From contig QEYB01000841.1 in the NCBI GenBank assembly GCA_017562135.1, positions 248,001 through 312,000 on the forward strand: a stretch of 64,000 nucleotides of DNA, in the 5' to 3' direction. A program made the translations under genes and the position numbers. Numbering within the stretch: position 1 is the stretch's first letter; the number at the start of each line of letters is the position of its first letter. The notes below the pieces were generated by a model, which saw only the letters and a list, made by a program, of their open reading frames with translations, was not told the DNA's origin and did no database searches. The DNA is from Dipylidium caninum (lineage: Eukaryota > Platyhelminthes > Cestoda > Cyclophyllidea > Dipylidiidae). Shown in pieces: positions 11,772-24,531 of this stretch.

Positions 11772-14700
11772 CATTGTCGGAAACCTGCAGTCTCAACCGC
11801 CTCAAACTCGCCAACGGGCTGGAGTAGTTGACATGGAGCCAAACCAGAGTGGAGGATATTCTGGTCGCAGTTCAGGATCGCAGATAAATGGGAATGGTGG
11901 GATGTCGAGCTATTCGCATCACCGACCGCCCAGTGGACACCTCGGCGCGAGTGAAGACGCCTCAACCCACCACAGTATTAATCGGGGCGGCAGTAAGGAG
12001 AGTAGGGGCAACGCTCCGGCCGGCGTGGCCCAGGTGAGACAGACTGTCGCTCTCCCCGACCTTCAACTCAGCCACGTGACCGTCTACACTGATCGAGCCG
12101 AGTTGGTGAGGACAATCACGCCAATCTTCAAGGCGGGCGAGATCGCCGAGATGCTTTTTGAAAACGTCTCCTCTGCCATTGACAAGGACTCTATCAGGTA
12201 ATCAGTGTGTCCCAAGGGCTAATGGGTCCTTCGGTCACTTTCTCTCAACACCCTCCAGTCCAAACTCACTCTAGTTTGTCGAGATCCAAGGCTATTTGAA
12301 GGGTACGGTCCCCATTTCCACTCATTTCGGCTAAGGTCGAGAGCCCGCGTCCCCCCGACCTTCTCGGCGATCCAAACACCCACGGGCGCCAGCATGAACT
12401 AGAGTTCAGTCGATCTTATCAACGCCGATCGGGTGGATTAACTCCAACTTGACCAATCAGACAGGGTCACTCAGGGGCATTAATAAAACGCAGAGAGGGG
12501 GAAGAAGGGGGTGGGGGGGAAGGGGAGGAGGATGATGGCCTCACCTCTCCTCTCGACTAGCCGGAGCTTGAAATAGGCGAATTCACGCCGTTCCTCGTGT
12601 CATACACCATTTATATCTGAAGTGAAGGAGAAACAACAAAGATAACAACTGTGGAGGAAAAAAGGAACTCGACTGCGTGGCTGGCGACCGTTTGTTCGTT
12701 TGTTCGAGGCTTGCTCCGTCGCCTCGTACTTCCACGCCTTCATCAATTTGGTTATCCACAAGTAAACACGTCTACGCGTTCGAAAACAACAACTCTGGCT
12801 TCTAATATTTTCGGATCATGTTCCGAAAACGCATGTCCTCGTATACACCGAGGCATTGTACAGAATTTAATGGTCACCGCCCTAACAGTGAGGCAGCAAT
12901 GGGCGCCGCAATGTTCGACTTCGGTCAAAGCGGCGAATGGAAGAGTTCAGCACGCGGTTGCGGTGCCTCGGAGACCCCGGAACTGTTTATCCACTCGGCG
13001 TTAGTCACCGCACCGCGGAATGTTTATAAACGATAACGTCGAGTGTGTGTGTATGTGTGTGTGCGGACGAAAGACCGGGACGACCCGTTGCTGTGGCCTG
13101 AGAGATCCCCTGGTCGCCCACAGAGCGGCCAACATTCTCTCGCCTCCGACTGAAATCTTTCCTCTCTGATGCGTAATTTGACATTCGGTCAAGTAACAAC
13201 TCAGTTAGCAAGACGACAGAGTCCGTGGATTCGTAGATCCGTGAGGTGGTTGGAACTTATGAGCGCACAGTAAAACCCTGTTTTCTTCCATTTCCTTGCC
13301 CAATTCGACAGAGTTGAGCTACGCGGACCCGCTACAATCCTCGATGTGACCTACTCGGCGCGCTCGGTGCCCCACCTTGAGGAGACGTGGGCGCAGACTA
13401 TCGCCGATCTGCAGACCGAGTTGCGTCAATGCTACCGCCAAATTGAGGCGATTACAGGCCGTTTGGCTCGCTTGGAAAAACAACGCATTGTCCTTGACAC
13501 TTTCGCGGACGGAATGACCAAAAAGACGGAGGAGGAGGTTTTTCGGTGCTGTTTTGCCCCAACCACCGCCCATACCGCCTCCGCAACACGAGAAGAAGCA
13601 CGACAAGCACAGCAAAAAGGCACCGTCTGTAGCAGAGGAGAGTTTCACTATGGGACAAGCGAAACGCTCCCTGCCTGAGGTGAGCGAATTCCTTTAAGCT
13701 CTGCCCCAAATCACTCAGTAATTCACCCTACCTTGAGGGTGTAGCACAACCAGTTAATCTCTCCACCCCGAGGTGGTCGGTGTGCTTGGCACACACCCCA
13801 CGAGGCATGGAGTCTTACCCCAGCTCAGTCTCTCCTTCACCCCTCCAAATGACTTGTCGGTCGCAGCCAACGGCGTAAATGCACCACATTTGGTGGGATT
13901 TGTTTACGTCGAGGGTAAACAAGGAGGTTGGAAGAGGCGATTAAAAAAGCTTCCTCGGCTTGGTAGGCGAGGCGAAGCGAGGCGGGTGGGGGGGCACCGC
14001 ACCACCCTCGAATCGCCTCTAGGCTTGAAAGTGCTCCCACCCCTGCAAGAAGTACGACGTCTCCGCTCCATATCTCAAGGTAGTAACGTGAAGCAATTTC
14101 ATCTTGTAATCGCCCACAACCTCCTCTGTCGTGTTTATGGGACGATATTTTTCGTGGAATATAGCCATTCGTCGACTGGCTGGTGTTTACGCTGCCTCGC
14201 GCTGTGATTAACAGCCGCGATACTCTGTGCTGTGTTAGTTACTGAAGAGATGTGACTCTATAGCCGTCGCGCCGTCGAAATATCACCACATGACATTTAC
14301 CGGGTGCGATATTTACGCCCCTTTTCTGTTTCGCGTGTCGCTGTGTGGGTGTGTTTGCGAGTGTGTGAGTAGTGGAGCCTCCGTGGCCAGAGTGAATTAG
14401 GGCCACTCCACAATCTACACAGCCTCGTCGCCGCGCGGCTTCCCTCCTCGGCGGGGACTTTTAACCCCGAACCACACCTAAGTGCCTTTTCGAGTGAACT
14501 TCGGCCTCCTACCGGTGGTTTGGCAAACACTCGAGAGTGTGTGCACCGGGCGTTACAACCGACTCCGAGGGAATCGCGATGCATCTTTCCTTCGTGTCGC
14601 CTGGTCTCACGTCCTCCTCCGCGGGGCAGTGGACTTGTCGACGCGTTCCCGAGACCTCTTGTCAAGATATTTTTTCAAAGTCCTGTAGGCTTCCGCCGGG

Positions 14701-17700
14701 AGTAACTTCGCCTTCGACTTGACTAGTGCCGAACTTAAATACGTCTTTGCTTTTATTGCCAGGCTGCTACAGTCCAAGGGCAGGGGGAGGGGGGCGGAGG
14801 GGGACCCGCGACATGAGATTTGATGAAATGATAGGGTCAACAAGAGCGCAAGCGCCTTTAGTCAGTGGTATGTGGACGATGTTTACATCCGCAGGAGGGC
14901 ATGACCCCAAAGTCTACGGTTTACGAGGCAGCAGAAATAGACTAATGCGCTACTGAATAGCTCGTGTTATCATTAGACGGGCCATTAAGTAATGGTGGTG
15001 ACGGTGGTGTTTAGATAAGTTGCAGGTCGTCTCCACAACCGTTTACGCCTCCTCCAGCCTGCCCACCGCCTTCTCTTTCAATGCGGACGTGACGAGGCAG
15101 CGCCCGGACCGAGAGGCGGGCGGGTGTTTGGCCGCGGGCCTACACCTAATCCACGTGATCTGACGATGTGGCTAAGGTATTCGCGACGAAAAAACCTGGT
15201 GCAACGTTGTGCCCGATGACGTGGCGGTGAACACAGCCTCTAATCCGGTGCGATTCATGGCTGGTGTGCCTGCAACGGAGAAAAAGGCCCCAGCCGCCAT
15301 TCTAACTTCGTCATCTGCAGACAACAGTTGTTCATCATGTGCCCTGTGGCTTCACCGTAATAACAGTTGTCTTGCATGAAGCAGACTTTTAAGACACGGT
15401 GCTGTGTGCGGCAACCAGGGGGGAGGGGGGGGAGATGGGAGTTTGGATGGCGCTGCTGTTACACCATCGTGCACTCTACGGTTGCAACAGCCGACTCCGC
15501 GTTTCAAGCGTCATCCAGGCGGCCTATTAGAAGGTTAGAAGAAAGCGGACACGAATGGGCGGGTTGAATGCAGACAAACTCTCTGTAAGTCGGAGAAAAT
15601 GTATGCGCTCCAGCCTGTTGCTCCACACCTCGTCGCACATTCAACCATCCACATGTGGTTCAGGCTCAGCCACATGATCCCGAGGTGCTCCAACTGCCCT
15701 CGCCTCCACGTCTCCGTTTTTCAGCTGAACAATCAGTGCAGTCCCTACGACCCGAGCCACATGGATACGGTGCAGCGATTCCTAACCATGTACGAGGATC
15801 AGGCGGAGCGGTTGGACAGCAGTCTCCTCGCTTCCAAGGAAGAACTCGATCGGACGCGTGATCGTGCCGAGCAAATAGAGAAGGAGTTGGCCAGTCTTGA
15901 CAAACGCCAGGATGATAATTTAGTGCGGTGAGTGATTCGACTAAGTCCAGCAGATTTGGGCTCCAAATGTCGTCCACTTGTTCGGACTGCTTGGCCGGTT
16001 GTCGCTACCAACGGGGGTTGCATGAGCTGGGAAACGTTAAAGCCCTTTTGCAAACCATTAATTCACTGAACGTGGATACAGACGGAAAGTGCCCAACCTT
16101 CAGGTACGAGTAAACAAGCCCACCTTGTCCTTACAGGGGGCGATTTAGAGTCATTTCAAAACAAACTGCCCCAATGACGGTCCAAGGTCATGAAGCGTCG
16201 GTGGTTTCGTGATGAAACGTATTTATGTGCACTAAAAGGCACTCTCGACCTCACTTCATCTCAATTAGTGCCAGTGCAGTGGCTAAAGCAACGCCCTCGT
16301 CGGTCAGAATACACAGTGACTGATCAAGTCAGTGGAAAGCCAAAATGAACAGTAACTTGGGCCCGGCGGACATGAGACTAATTATTTTGTCTACATGAAC
16401 ACCAGTGCAAATAACATTAAGTGGACTTGGAACGAAAACTGGTGGAGGAGAGGAGATGAAAGGCCTATTTCTTTAGGCCTCGCGCCCTCCGAGCCCCTCC
16501 TCGTTCGGCAAACAGTCTAGAGTAACGATGGAAACTTGGCATGTGGACCCATTCGGAAAAAGGAGGAAATGGAAACATTCCTTCCACAAATCGGATGGAG
16601 ACACTGGACGAACGTGCACTGATAACGTCGATGTTAAAAAATTAGGTCCACAACCTACATCCAACACATGCACATACAAACACAGCACACATTCATTGGT
16701 GTGTGCTCCAAACTCTTGGCAAATCATCTCACAACGCACGGGCGGTCGGTATGATGAATGAGAATCAACTGTCACATATACGTGACGTTAGTGGCAAATG
16801 TGTTTAAGGCCTGCAATTCAGTGGGTTAGTGGGTCTTCGGTGAAAGATAAGGTAAAGTAGGGACGAAATAAGCGCTCTGGTGTGACCCGAGGGGTCCATG
16901 GTCCCCAGAAAAACTCATTTGCATTATTAGGGGTTTGTCGTTCCTCAGCACGGCAGCTTTCAGCGCATGGAAGTATGAAGTGAGTCCCTGTACCTCACTT
17001 AACCGCAGCCTTCTTTCTTCTCTCCTTACAGAGAAATCAGTGTTCTGATTGAGCCTCGTGAAGACGGCCCCGTCGACATGCTGATCACCTATGTCGTTGG
17101 TCGTTGCCTCTGGAAACCGGCCTATGACATTCGTCTCTTCAATAGTGATGGATCCATGAAGGTACATGGCTAACTTGTTAACTGGCGAATCCCCTCGTCT
17201 CGACTACCTCACATTCCTAGTACTCACACCCAAGACTTTTTGTCCCCTCTTCATCCTATGCGACATTTTACTACCCTCGCCCTGGACTCCCCGCCTAACT
17301 GACCTTCCCTCGCCTCTTCCCAGATCATCTACTACGGCCTGGTGCAGCAGTCCACCGGAGAGGAGTGGGAGCCCAGACGAATGACCTTGTCAACGGCTCA
17401 GCCGAGTTCAGAAGGCCTTTGTCCCACTCTCGGTTTACAGCGCCTTCACTACAAACAAACGTAAGTCATTTATCGCTCGGTAACCACGTCCCTTCGCCTC
17501 TCCCCCTCCCCCTCCTCCTCGTCCCACACTACCCGCTTCCTCCTAAGTTCCCTTCGAGTTTATTGGATAGAATGACTTAGAGAGTGTAGTTTAAAGAAGG
17601 TAGTCATGCCAAGCATTGTCGTGAGGCCGTTGTCGTTGGGTGAGTAGCTACAGGAATTGCATGAGTCGAAGTGATTTCGATCCAAGAAGCCTTCTCGTGC

Positions 17701-20700
17701 CTTTGTGTGTGTGTGTGTGTGTGTGGACACTGCTTCTAACCAGAAATGTGTTGCTAACACACTAACCACGTAGAAGCCGCCTCCGTCTTGCTCTCGCTTC
17801 CCTCTTTTGGCCCCACCACTCCCTGCTAACACTTCCGTCTCTTTCTCCCTCCTGGGTGCATCGACAAACTGCGTTAGCGATTCTCCCGAGTAGTCGGGAT
17901 AAATATGAAAGTGGTGGCGGCTACTTTGAGATTGAGGGCAAAGTGGAGTCAAGCGAGGCTTCCTTCGCCGGGCGGAGGAGGGGAAGCCAGGAGGCCTTGG
18001 AAGTCTCTAAAGAGACTTTCGTGTGTGCCTCCTTGCCACAAGGTACAATACCGCCGTCATTATTGCCACTTTTCGTGGTTTGGCAGATCCGCCCTCGTCT
18101 CGATCTCCGATTTTAGGGTTGTCCGAAGATCGTATTAGCGCATGAACGAAAGCCTCCTTCAAAAGGCACGTAGAAAGGCTTTGCCGCCATATCCCCTAAG
18201 CCAGAATGCGCGATTGTGCTGGTTATTCAGTGGTCGAGGTGACGTCAATGGATTCAGTCATCCCCATTCGTTGCCCTCCACCATTTACCTGCATCCTCGT
18301 AAGCACCATTAGCGGAAAATGTCAGTTGCGTAAAATCGGGCAAAGGAGGTGGTGAAGTTAGTTGGAATAGCACACGAACAAGGGGGTTGGAATGAACACC
18401 TCTTCCGCGGTTCACGACTAATTTTGACGTATGGGAGTGACCGGAGTGATCCACTTCAAATTATTGCATGCTAACAATTAATCCAGCCTGCTTTACCTTT
18501 TTCTTTCCCTCTGGCTGGCTGGCTGGCTCGCTCGCTCGCTCTAACTTCAACAATCTAACAGCACACCCCAACCGACCTCCTCACCAAGTGTGCCATCCGC
18601 ATCCTCCTCACGCCCTCCTCGGCCCGCTTCCGCGGCTTCGCGCAATAAGACGCCTCGATCCCTTGCACAAAATCAGCATCAACATCAGCATTACCTCCTC
18701 AACGAGAACGGTCCTCACGCGCCAGAGGTGAGGTTTTCCACCTAGAGGTTATTATAGCTCGAACCTTCTACCCAACCTTTCCAAATGGCCTCGTCTTCCT
18801 CCCCTCTCGCCCTTCCCCTCCTCCTCTCTCCCCCACACCCCGCCTTCCACCCAGTGCGTGCGTTATCCCCTCCTCGTGGACACTTCTTGCTTTCCCACTT
18901 GAACAGCGAGAGTTCCATTAGAAGACAACAATCTATGCTTTCCGCGCGACAAAAACAAGGGAAAAAGAGCTCCAATGCATGGCAACGTGACTACTCCGGG
19001 TCCCGTAGACCCGTGTCGCCCTCCACGGGGCCTCTGTACCCTCCCCCCTCGCCGACAGTTATTCCGCAGGAGGAGGTGGCAATTATAGGCAACTACCTAG
19101 TCGCCACTCTGCCGCGGTCTCGACATGTCTCGAGGTCCGATGAAGGTGCGCCTCTCCGTCGACAGACCTCGCGATCGCGCGCCTCAGTCATGGAGGAGGT
19201 TTGAAACCGCAATAATTCCTCTCACCCCAACATTTTCGCTTGTTGTTTTCTTTTTAACTCACTCTAACCTTGTTTGCTGTTTGACAGAAGGTTGGCTACT
19301 GACTGGTTTAGAAGTCACAAAGTTAGCCTGACTAATAGCACCTTTATTTCTTTTCTGATAGTCTGCTTCGTCCACATTTATGCGTGTGTTTTTGTCATGG
19401 CAGATTTCAATTAACCCCATTTGACACTATTTAGCGGATAAATTTCAATATATAAGGGGTTGAATGCCTTTTTCCAGTCGCCTCGACTTGTGTCCACGCC
19501 ACTCGGGACCCTTCAACGGGCTCCAAGTTACAGTGAAACGGGAACAGGCACACTTCGCGGCTCCTCCATCAGTCGGGCGGCCTCACGTCAGGCGTTGGGA
19601 ACGAGTCTTCTGATGAATGCCGGGCCACCCAATGAACTGCCAAGTGCAACTATTGCTAAAACGGCAACAACAGCGTCTCCATCTGTTGCCACGGTGATCT
19701 TTGAGGTTCCACGACCGCCTGCCATTGTGGCGTGCAACAATGAGGAGGTGCGTGTCACCGTGGGGCTAATCGACCTCCAGCCCACGTATGATTACATCAC
19801 GGTGCCCAAACGCTCGTTGTCCGCCTTCCTCAAAGCCCACGTCAAGAACTCCAGCAACTTCTACATCTTGCCGGGCCAGACGAATATCTACTCGGACAAC
19901 ACGTTCATTGGCAAGGTGGGGCGCTCGTGCGACACAACCTTCCAGCCAACTCCTCCTCCTCATTCTCCCCCTTCACCTCCTCGATTTTCTTCCCCTCATT
20001 GCTTTGGCGGCGTTACACACCCTCACACCCAGACACACATGCGACTCAGCGCATGTTGAGGCGAGGCTGCTGGACTGTCCGGCGAGTCCTCACCCCACCG
20101 TGAATGAATAACCGTCGGTGTGCCCGAACCGGATGACGCACTTTACATACACAGAGGCGTAAAGTTGAAGTGTTAAAAGTCGAAAGATGACAAAATGAAG
20201 ACCACTGAGCTGTTCCGCCGAGGCGTGATGGTGGAGGGGATGGAAACGGAGGGGCGATTTAGCTATAACTTGAGTATTCCACACCGCATTCAATCCACGA
20301 ATAACCCCGCCTGTCCACAGGAAGTCGCCGCCTCGACAATCTGTCGAAGTACTCCGTCTTCGAGGGCAAACATCTCGCTCTGGTCTTCTCGTGGTGTTAA
20401 TCCTCGAAACGTAGGTGTTAGGTCAAAAAGATACCCTCTTCTTCTTCTTCTTCTTCTTCTTCTTCTTCTCTTTCTTTTACTCATTACTGTCGTTTGCTTA
20501 ACTTCGGGATTTGGGGATCAAGGGTGGGCGGGACCAGCACTACACCTACAACACATTTCCATGAGGACAATTTTTCAACCAGATCAGGGAATATTTGCAC
20601 TTTTTTAAGTCCAATCTTACACACAGAGCTGAACAGTTTGGTCACTAACTCTAACTCCCCGTAGTAGAGCTTGTTAATGACTTCTACCGACGATGTTTAT

Positions 20701-22431
20701 TAACCGCCGTTAATATTGCAATGACTCCATCCGAATGACTACGTACTAATAGAGAAAAGTGGTTTGAGAGGTCACCCCGTCAAAATGATGGTAACTGACG
20801 GTGTGTATGCAATAAACTGGGCTTGTATAACGCCAACCAGCCAATCAGTCCTTCTTCTTCTTCTCCTTCTTCTTCTTCTTCTTCTTCTGCGTCTTCTTCT
20901 GCGTCTTCTTCGTTTTCTCTCCCTTTTTCTTTTTCCAACATTGCCGATCTCTCGAGTAAAACGTGGTGCATTCTGGAGACCTGAACACTTTTTCAGTTCT
21001 AAGTAAATGTTCATTGGTACTAACCAGTTAAATGTCAGACATAGGGGATTTGGGGCCTATTTCCTGCATCAGGCTTGTTGACTTTGCCTGCACCACCACC
21101 TCCCACCGCGGTGCCTTTCATCAGGCAATGCGGCAACCTCCCCCGTTACTCTGAAAAACAGGCTACCTGAGGAGGTGTTTTCTACATCTCAACTGTCAAC
21201 ACCGTTTCACTATTCTACCTTCAAAATCTCCATGATAGGATGATCGAAGAGTGATTAAAGGCGAAGCCCTTGCCAAAACCCCCACCAGCGAGTAATTCGC
21301 TCTATGGCCTCTCACAAAGGTAATAAGACACGACGCTGAACAGAAAGTAGTAGCATCTGGCGTGGAAGATGTCATCATTACTTTTTCCATCCTATGAGAG
21401 GCATCAATGAGTGGGTTGGCAGAGGAATAAGACCACTCCGTTTCATGGTGATTGACCAACCCGTCCTTTTATCCCTCCAGTCCGAATTGGGTTCCGTAGC
21501 GCCGGGTGAGGAACTCTCCTGTGAATTGGGGGCCGAGTCGGGCATTGAGGTAGTTTACCGGCCCATGTATAAGTCGAAGGAAAACGCGTCAGGCCAGAAG
21601 GCTACAGTGAGCTTTAAGCAGGTCATCGACGTACGCAACACCTTCCAGCGACCCGTGCGTGTTATGGTGGTCGATCAACTGCCTTCCAGCGGTGAGGATA
21701 AGATCAAGGTGAGTTGAATTTTTGTCTCGAGGTCTCCTCTTCCCTCCCCATCCTCTTCCAATCGCGGCGACACGCAATGAAGAGGAATGATTAATGGCGT
21801 TAGCTCAACCCTGTCAGCAGACGCGCTCGGAGACAGTCCTCCTTAGGCCGTGAAGAGCGACTTTCTCACTCATTAGCTTTCCCGCATACTTTTTTTCCTT
21901 TTAAAGTCCCAAAAGTACGCGCAAACCTCAATGTTGACTATTCACCTTAGTAGGAGGTGCCAAATTATGCTTCGCTCTGCCCTACTTTAATTACATCATT
22001 GCGAACCTGGGGAAAGTTAAAGGCTCGCTGTTGGTCTTCGCCTTCTCGTCTAGGTTAACCTCATTGAACCGAATATTAAGAATCCGGAGAAGTATGACAA
22101 GAAGAAGCCAATTCGGATGAATAAAAATCACAACATTGAGTGGGATCTTGACCTTCACGCAGGTGAATGGCAAATTTTTATTTTTTTCAAATTCCTGTCC
22201 TTTGAAATATCTAATTAGGAGGACCAAGTGCATAAATGTCTGTGATTATGTGTACTTATGCGTGTGCTAAAAATAGGTGTGGATGAATTGTGTTTTTTAA
22301 CTACATCGACTGCTAATGACACTTCTGTCTGTCCACATTCCTTTACAGGCGAGACGAAGGAGATTGTCCTTCGTTACACAGTGGAATATCCAGCTGTTGA
22401 AGAATTGGAAGTTAGTGTTGACGAGGAATAG
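11772..22431 (+). CDS. F37C4.5-like protein with DUF4140 and DUF4139 domains (MuiA-like family)
   Basis: Eleven coding exons: 11833-12197, 13312-13679, 15725-15927, 17032-17161, 17324-17460, 18562-18727, 18758-19198, 19478-19915, 21481-21708, 22054-22162 and 22349-22431 (stop TAG). All junctions are GT-AG with matching phases; the product is about 888 residues. A 5' leader (11772-11832) follows an acceptor. Residues about 73-170 match the N-terminal DUF4140 domain (HVTVYTDRAELVRT). A coiled coil follows (exons 2-3). DUF4139 runs from exon 4 to the end, with typical stretches VVGRCLWKPAYD, QSTGEEWE, LSTAQPSS, the AHVKNSSNFYILPG block, VAPGEELSCELG and a final VLRYTVEY strand. A Ser/Pro/Arg-rich insert of about 200 residues (exons 6 to early 8) interrupts DUF4139. 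Exon 2 needs a one-base correction in a T run at 13539-13543 to stay open. The exon 7 start is least certain because it implies a 30-base intron. The family is widespread but biochemically poorly understood, so I infer no reaction. Confidence 0.88.
12496..12526 (+). other. G-run cluster, potential G-quadruplex
   Basis: Four runs of four or more G separated by one to five bases, in intron 1 of the DUF4139 gene on the coding strand. This meets the usual sequence rule for an intramolecular G-quadruplex; whether it forms is unknown. Confidence 0.6.
13042..13064. repeat. TG microsatellite
   Basis: Interrupted TG dinucleotide tract in intron 1 of the DUF4139 gene. Confidence 0.85.
16770..16787. 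promoter_or_regulatory. 18-bp spaced palindrome, variant (arm TGTCAC)
   Basis: TGTCAC-N6-GTGACG in intron 3 of the DUF4139 gene, one mismatch from the window consensus CGTCAC-N6-GTGACG. Function unknown; the inner half-site TGACG is that of CREB/ATF bZIP factors. Confidence 0.5.
17704..17725. repeat. TG microsatellite
   Basis: Eleven uninterrupted TG units in intron 5 of the DUF4139 gene. Confidence 0.9.
18511..18540. repeat. CTGG/CTCG compound tetranucleotide repeat
   Basis: About four CTGG units followed by about three CTCG units, ending 21 bases before the acceptor of DUF4139 exon 6. Confidence 0.85.
20437..20470. repeat. CTT microsatellite
   Basis: About eleven CTT triplets in intron 8 of the DUF4139 gene. 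The poly-Arg/poly-Leu frames here are repeat artefacts. Confidence 0.9.
20851..20915. repeat. CTT-rich microsatellite, second tract
   Basis: Interrupted CTT/TTC tract with TCC and GCG interruptions in the same intron as the tract at 20.4 kb. Confidence 0.9.
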
Positions 22432-24507
22432 ACAATCCGTCATTCTCTGGCCGTTTAACGTCAATCAGTTCAAAAATCACACTTCCCAAGCCTTCCCTAT
22501 CTCGTTCCGTCTCATCTGGTTCTACCATTTCATAATAGGACATTTTTTGGTTTTCTTCTTTTTCTTCACTCTCCACTCCTGAAAAACAAGAAATATTTCT
22601 TAAATGTGGAAACTACAAACCCCAAGATAAGCAAGATCTATTGCATTATGGCTGCCATGGTGGAGAAAGTTACAAATGCTTGTCTAGATGTAAAGCAGTC
22701 AGTCAGTCGTCATCGCGTCAGTATTGCTTGTCAAGTAAGCTTGGGAAGTAGAAAATGGCGCAACGCTTGCCGATTTCGAAGGAACACTTTCGATGGGCTT
22801 ATGAGTTTTGCCTTTCTCTATATCAGTGCTGGAAATTTCTGTTTTTTCCTCCTCCATTTCGCCTCTCCTTCCCTCTCTCGCCCTCTCCCTCTTTGCATGC
22901 TGTGTACTAACCGTTCTATTCGAGAAGAGGCTTCCATTTTCATTTGCCAATTGTTTTGATAACCTTTTCTCGACATCATGCGCAAAGCAAATTCCATTCA
23001 CTCTCTCCTCACTTCCAGTGTTGTTATTGGTTCCAGACCAGTTGAAGATACATTGCTTTGGAATGTAAGGTGTCAAAGAGACTGTTAGGTAACCGATAAA
23101 TAACAGTCGCTTTCTTGAAATAATGTCAGAATTAACTGATGATGTGATGCGCTTGTGAGTCATTTCAAAGTTCTTCGAAAATGCTTTTCGGTAGAATTCC
23201 AATCCGGCCCTAGGGGAACATCGAGATAAATCGCCTAAAATATATAGTAGGTCATAAAATCTGACATTTAATGCGCACTCCGATTCCTGTCTGCATTTTA
23301 CAAATAACCAAGTTAATGATTACAGTAAACTGGTGTTGAAATTAAGTTTCACAAAGGCTCATTTAGTTCCACAGATATGTCAGGCGAAAAAGAAACAGTT
23401 GAAATTATAAATCCATGGCCAGCCACTAGAGTATAACCAGGCACTGGGCGTCACGAAGATGAAAACAATACGAAGTTCGTGCGTTTAAATATGGTAGGAG
23501 TTGAATATGTGAGAACGATTGAAAGTGTGCGATTTACTCCGTGAAATTGGCGAAGATTAAGTAAATATTGTCGGACCCAAATAAGAAACCTTGGAATAAA
23601 TGTAATAGCATACTTTTCGCTGATTGTCGGCCAAATGCATGATCAATAATTTGCGACTGGAGAGACCGCTTCAAGCGGATGTGCATTTAGCTATCGCTTC
23701 AAAGTAAAAAATAGACACAATTAATATAGACGAATAACAACCGGCAAAGCATTTTCTAACATTTAGCGTCAAGGTCATTTTGTAAATGTTTAAATTAGTA
23801 AAGTTATGGCAACAACTGCGTGGCATCAGGTAGGTTTTTGAACAGTGCAAGGTTAGGGACTTATTCTTGAGAGAGAATCTATAACGTTTTTTATGCACGC
23901 CACCCCTACATTAATTAACTTCATATCCAATAGTGCCGCGAACCTTTGCGGCCAAACTTACCTTGTCTTTAATTACTAAACGAGCGCGCCTGCATAATTT
24001 CAAATAGTTGCAAATCTGACAATTCGATTTCTAATCACCACGGGGATATTAGTGTGTTATTAAATAACATTTAACTAAGTACATTTCAGGCAAAATTTGA
24101 TAAGAAACTAGGATGCTTGGTGTAAAGAGGCCAATTTGTTCATTAAAATGGTGGCTTGCCTTCATTTATTTCTAAAAGTTTCGCCACTAAATATTCTTGA
24201 TAAATAATTCGTTGTAACCTGTTAAGCATTAGAGTTTCATGCTAGAATAAGACAACATTATTGCGCGCAATACAGAAGCTTAACATTCCAAAATCATGTG
24301 AGAACCTGATATAATAATAGAATCAGGCTTTTCATTCATAATCTATACTTAGATGACTTACAGCGGATAGCATTGAAGGAGACCTGTGTAAATTTCGTTT
24401 CCGGGCTTGTATATTTGGATTTGAAATTGCCAAGCTTGTAAATTATTGTAACAACCAGAATATGCATTTTGCAGTTTACTTCATTTCGGTCTACTCTAAA
24501 TGGTTGT
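22432..24507. other. Intergenic region between DUF4139 gene and DNAJB13
   Basis: It contains the DUF4139 3' end and the DNAJB13 promoter region. No canonical AATAAA signal is obvious just after 22431. A frame on the minus strand (22699-23202) has no domain I recognise. AT content rises from about 23.2 kb. No RNA gene was identified. Confidence 0.5.
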
Positions 24508-24531
24508 AGGATCTCTTGGAACCCTCTCACG

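Noticed and set aside
11331..11814. Cys/Val/His-rich frames on both strands
   Set aside because: They are translations of CA/TG microsatellites.
20290..21014. Poly-Arg, poly-Leu and poly-Glu frames
   Set aside because: These are translations of CTT microsatellites inside an intron.
22699..23202. 167-residue minus-strand frame downstream of the DUF4139 gene
   Set aside because: No domain, uneven composition, and no matching exon neighbours.
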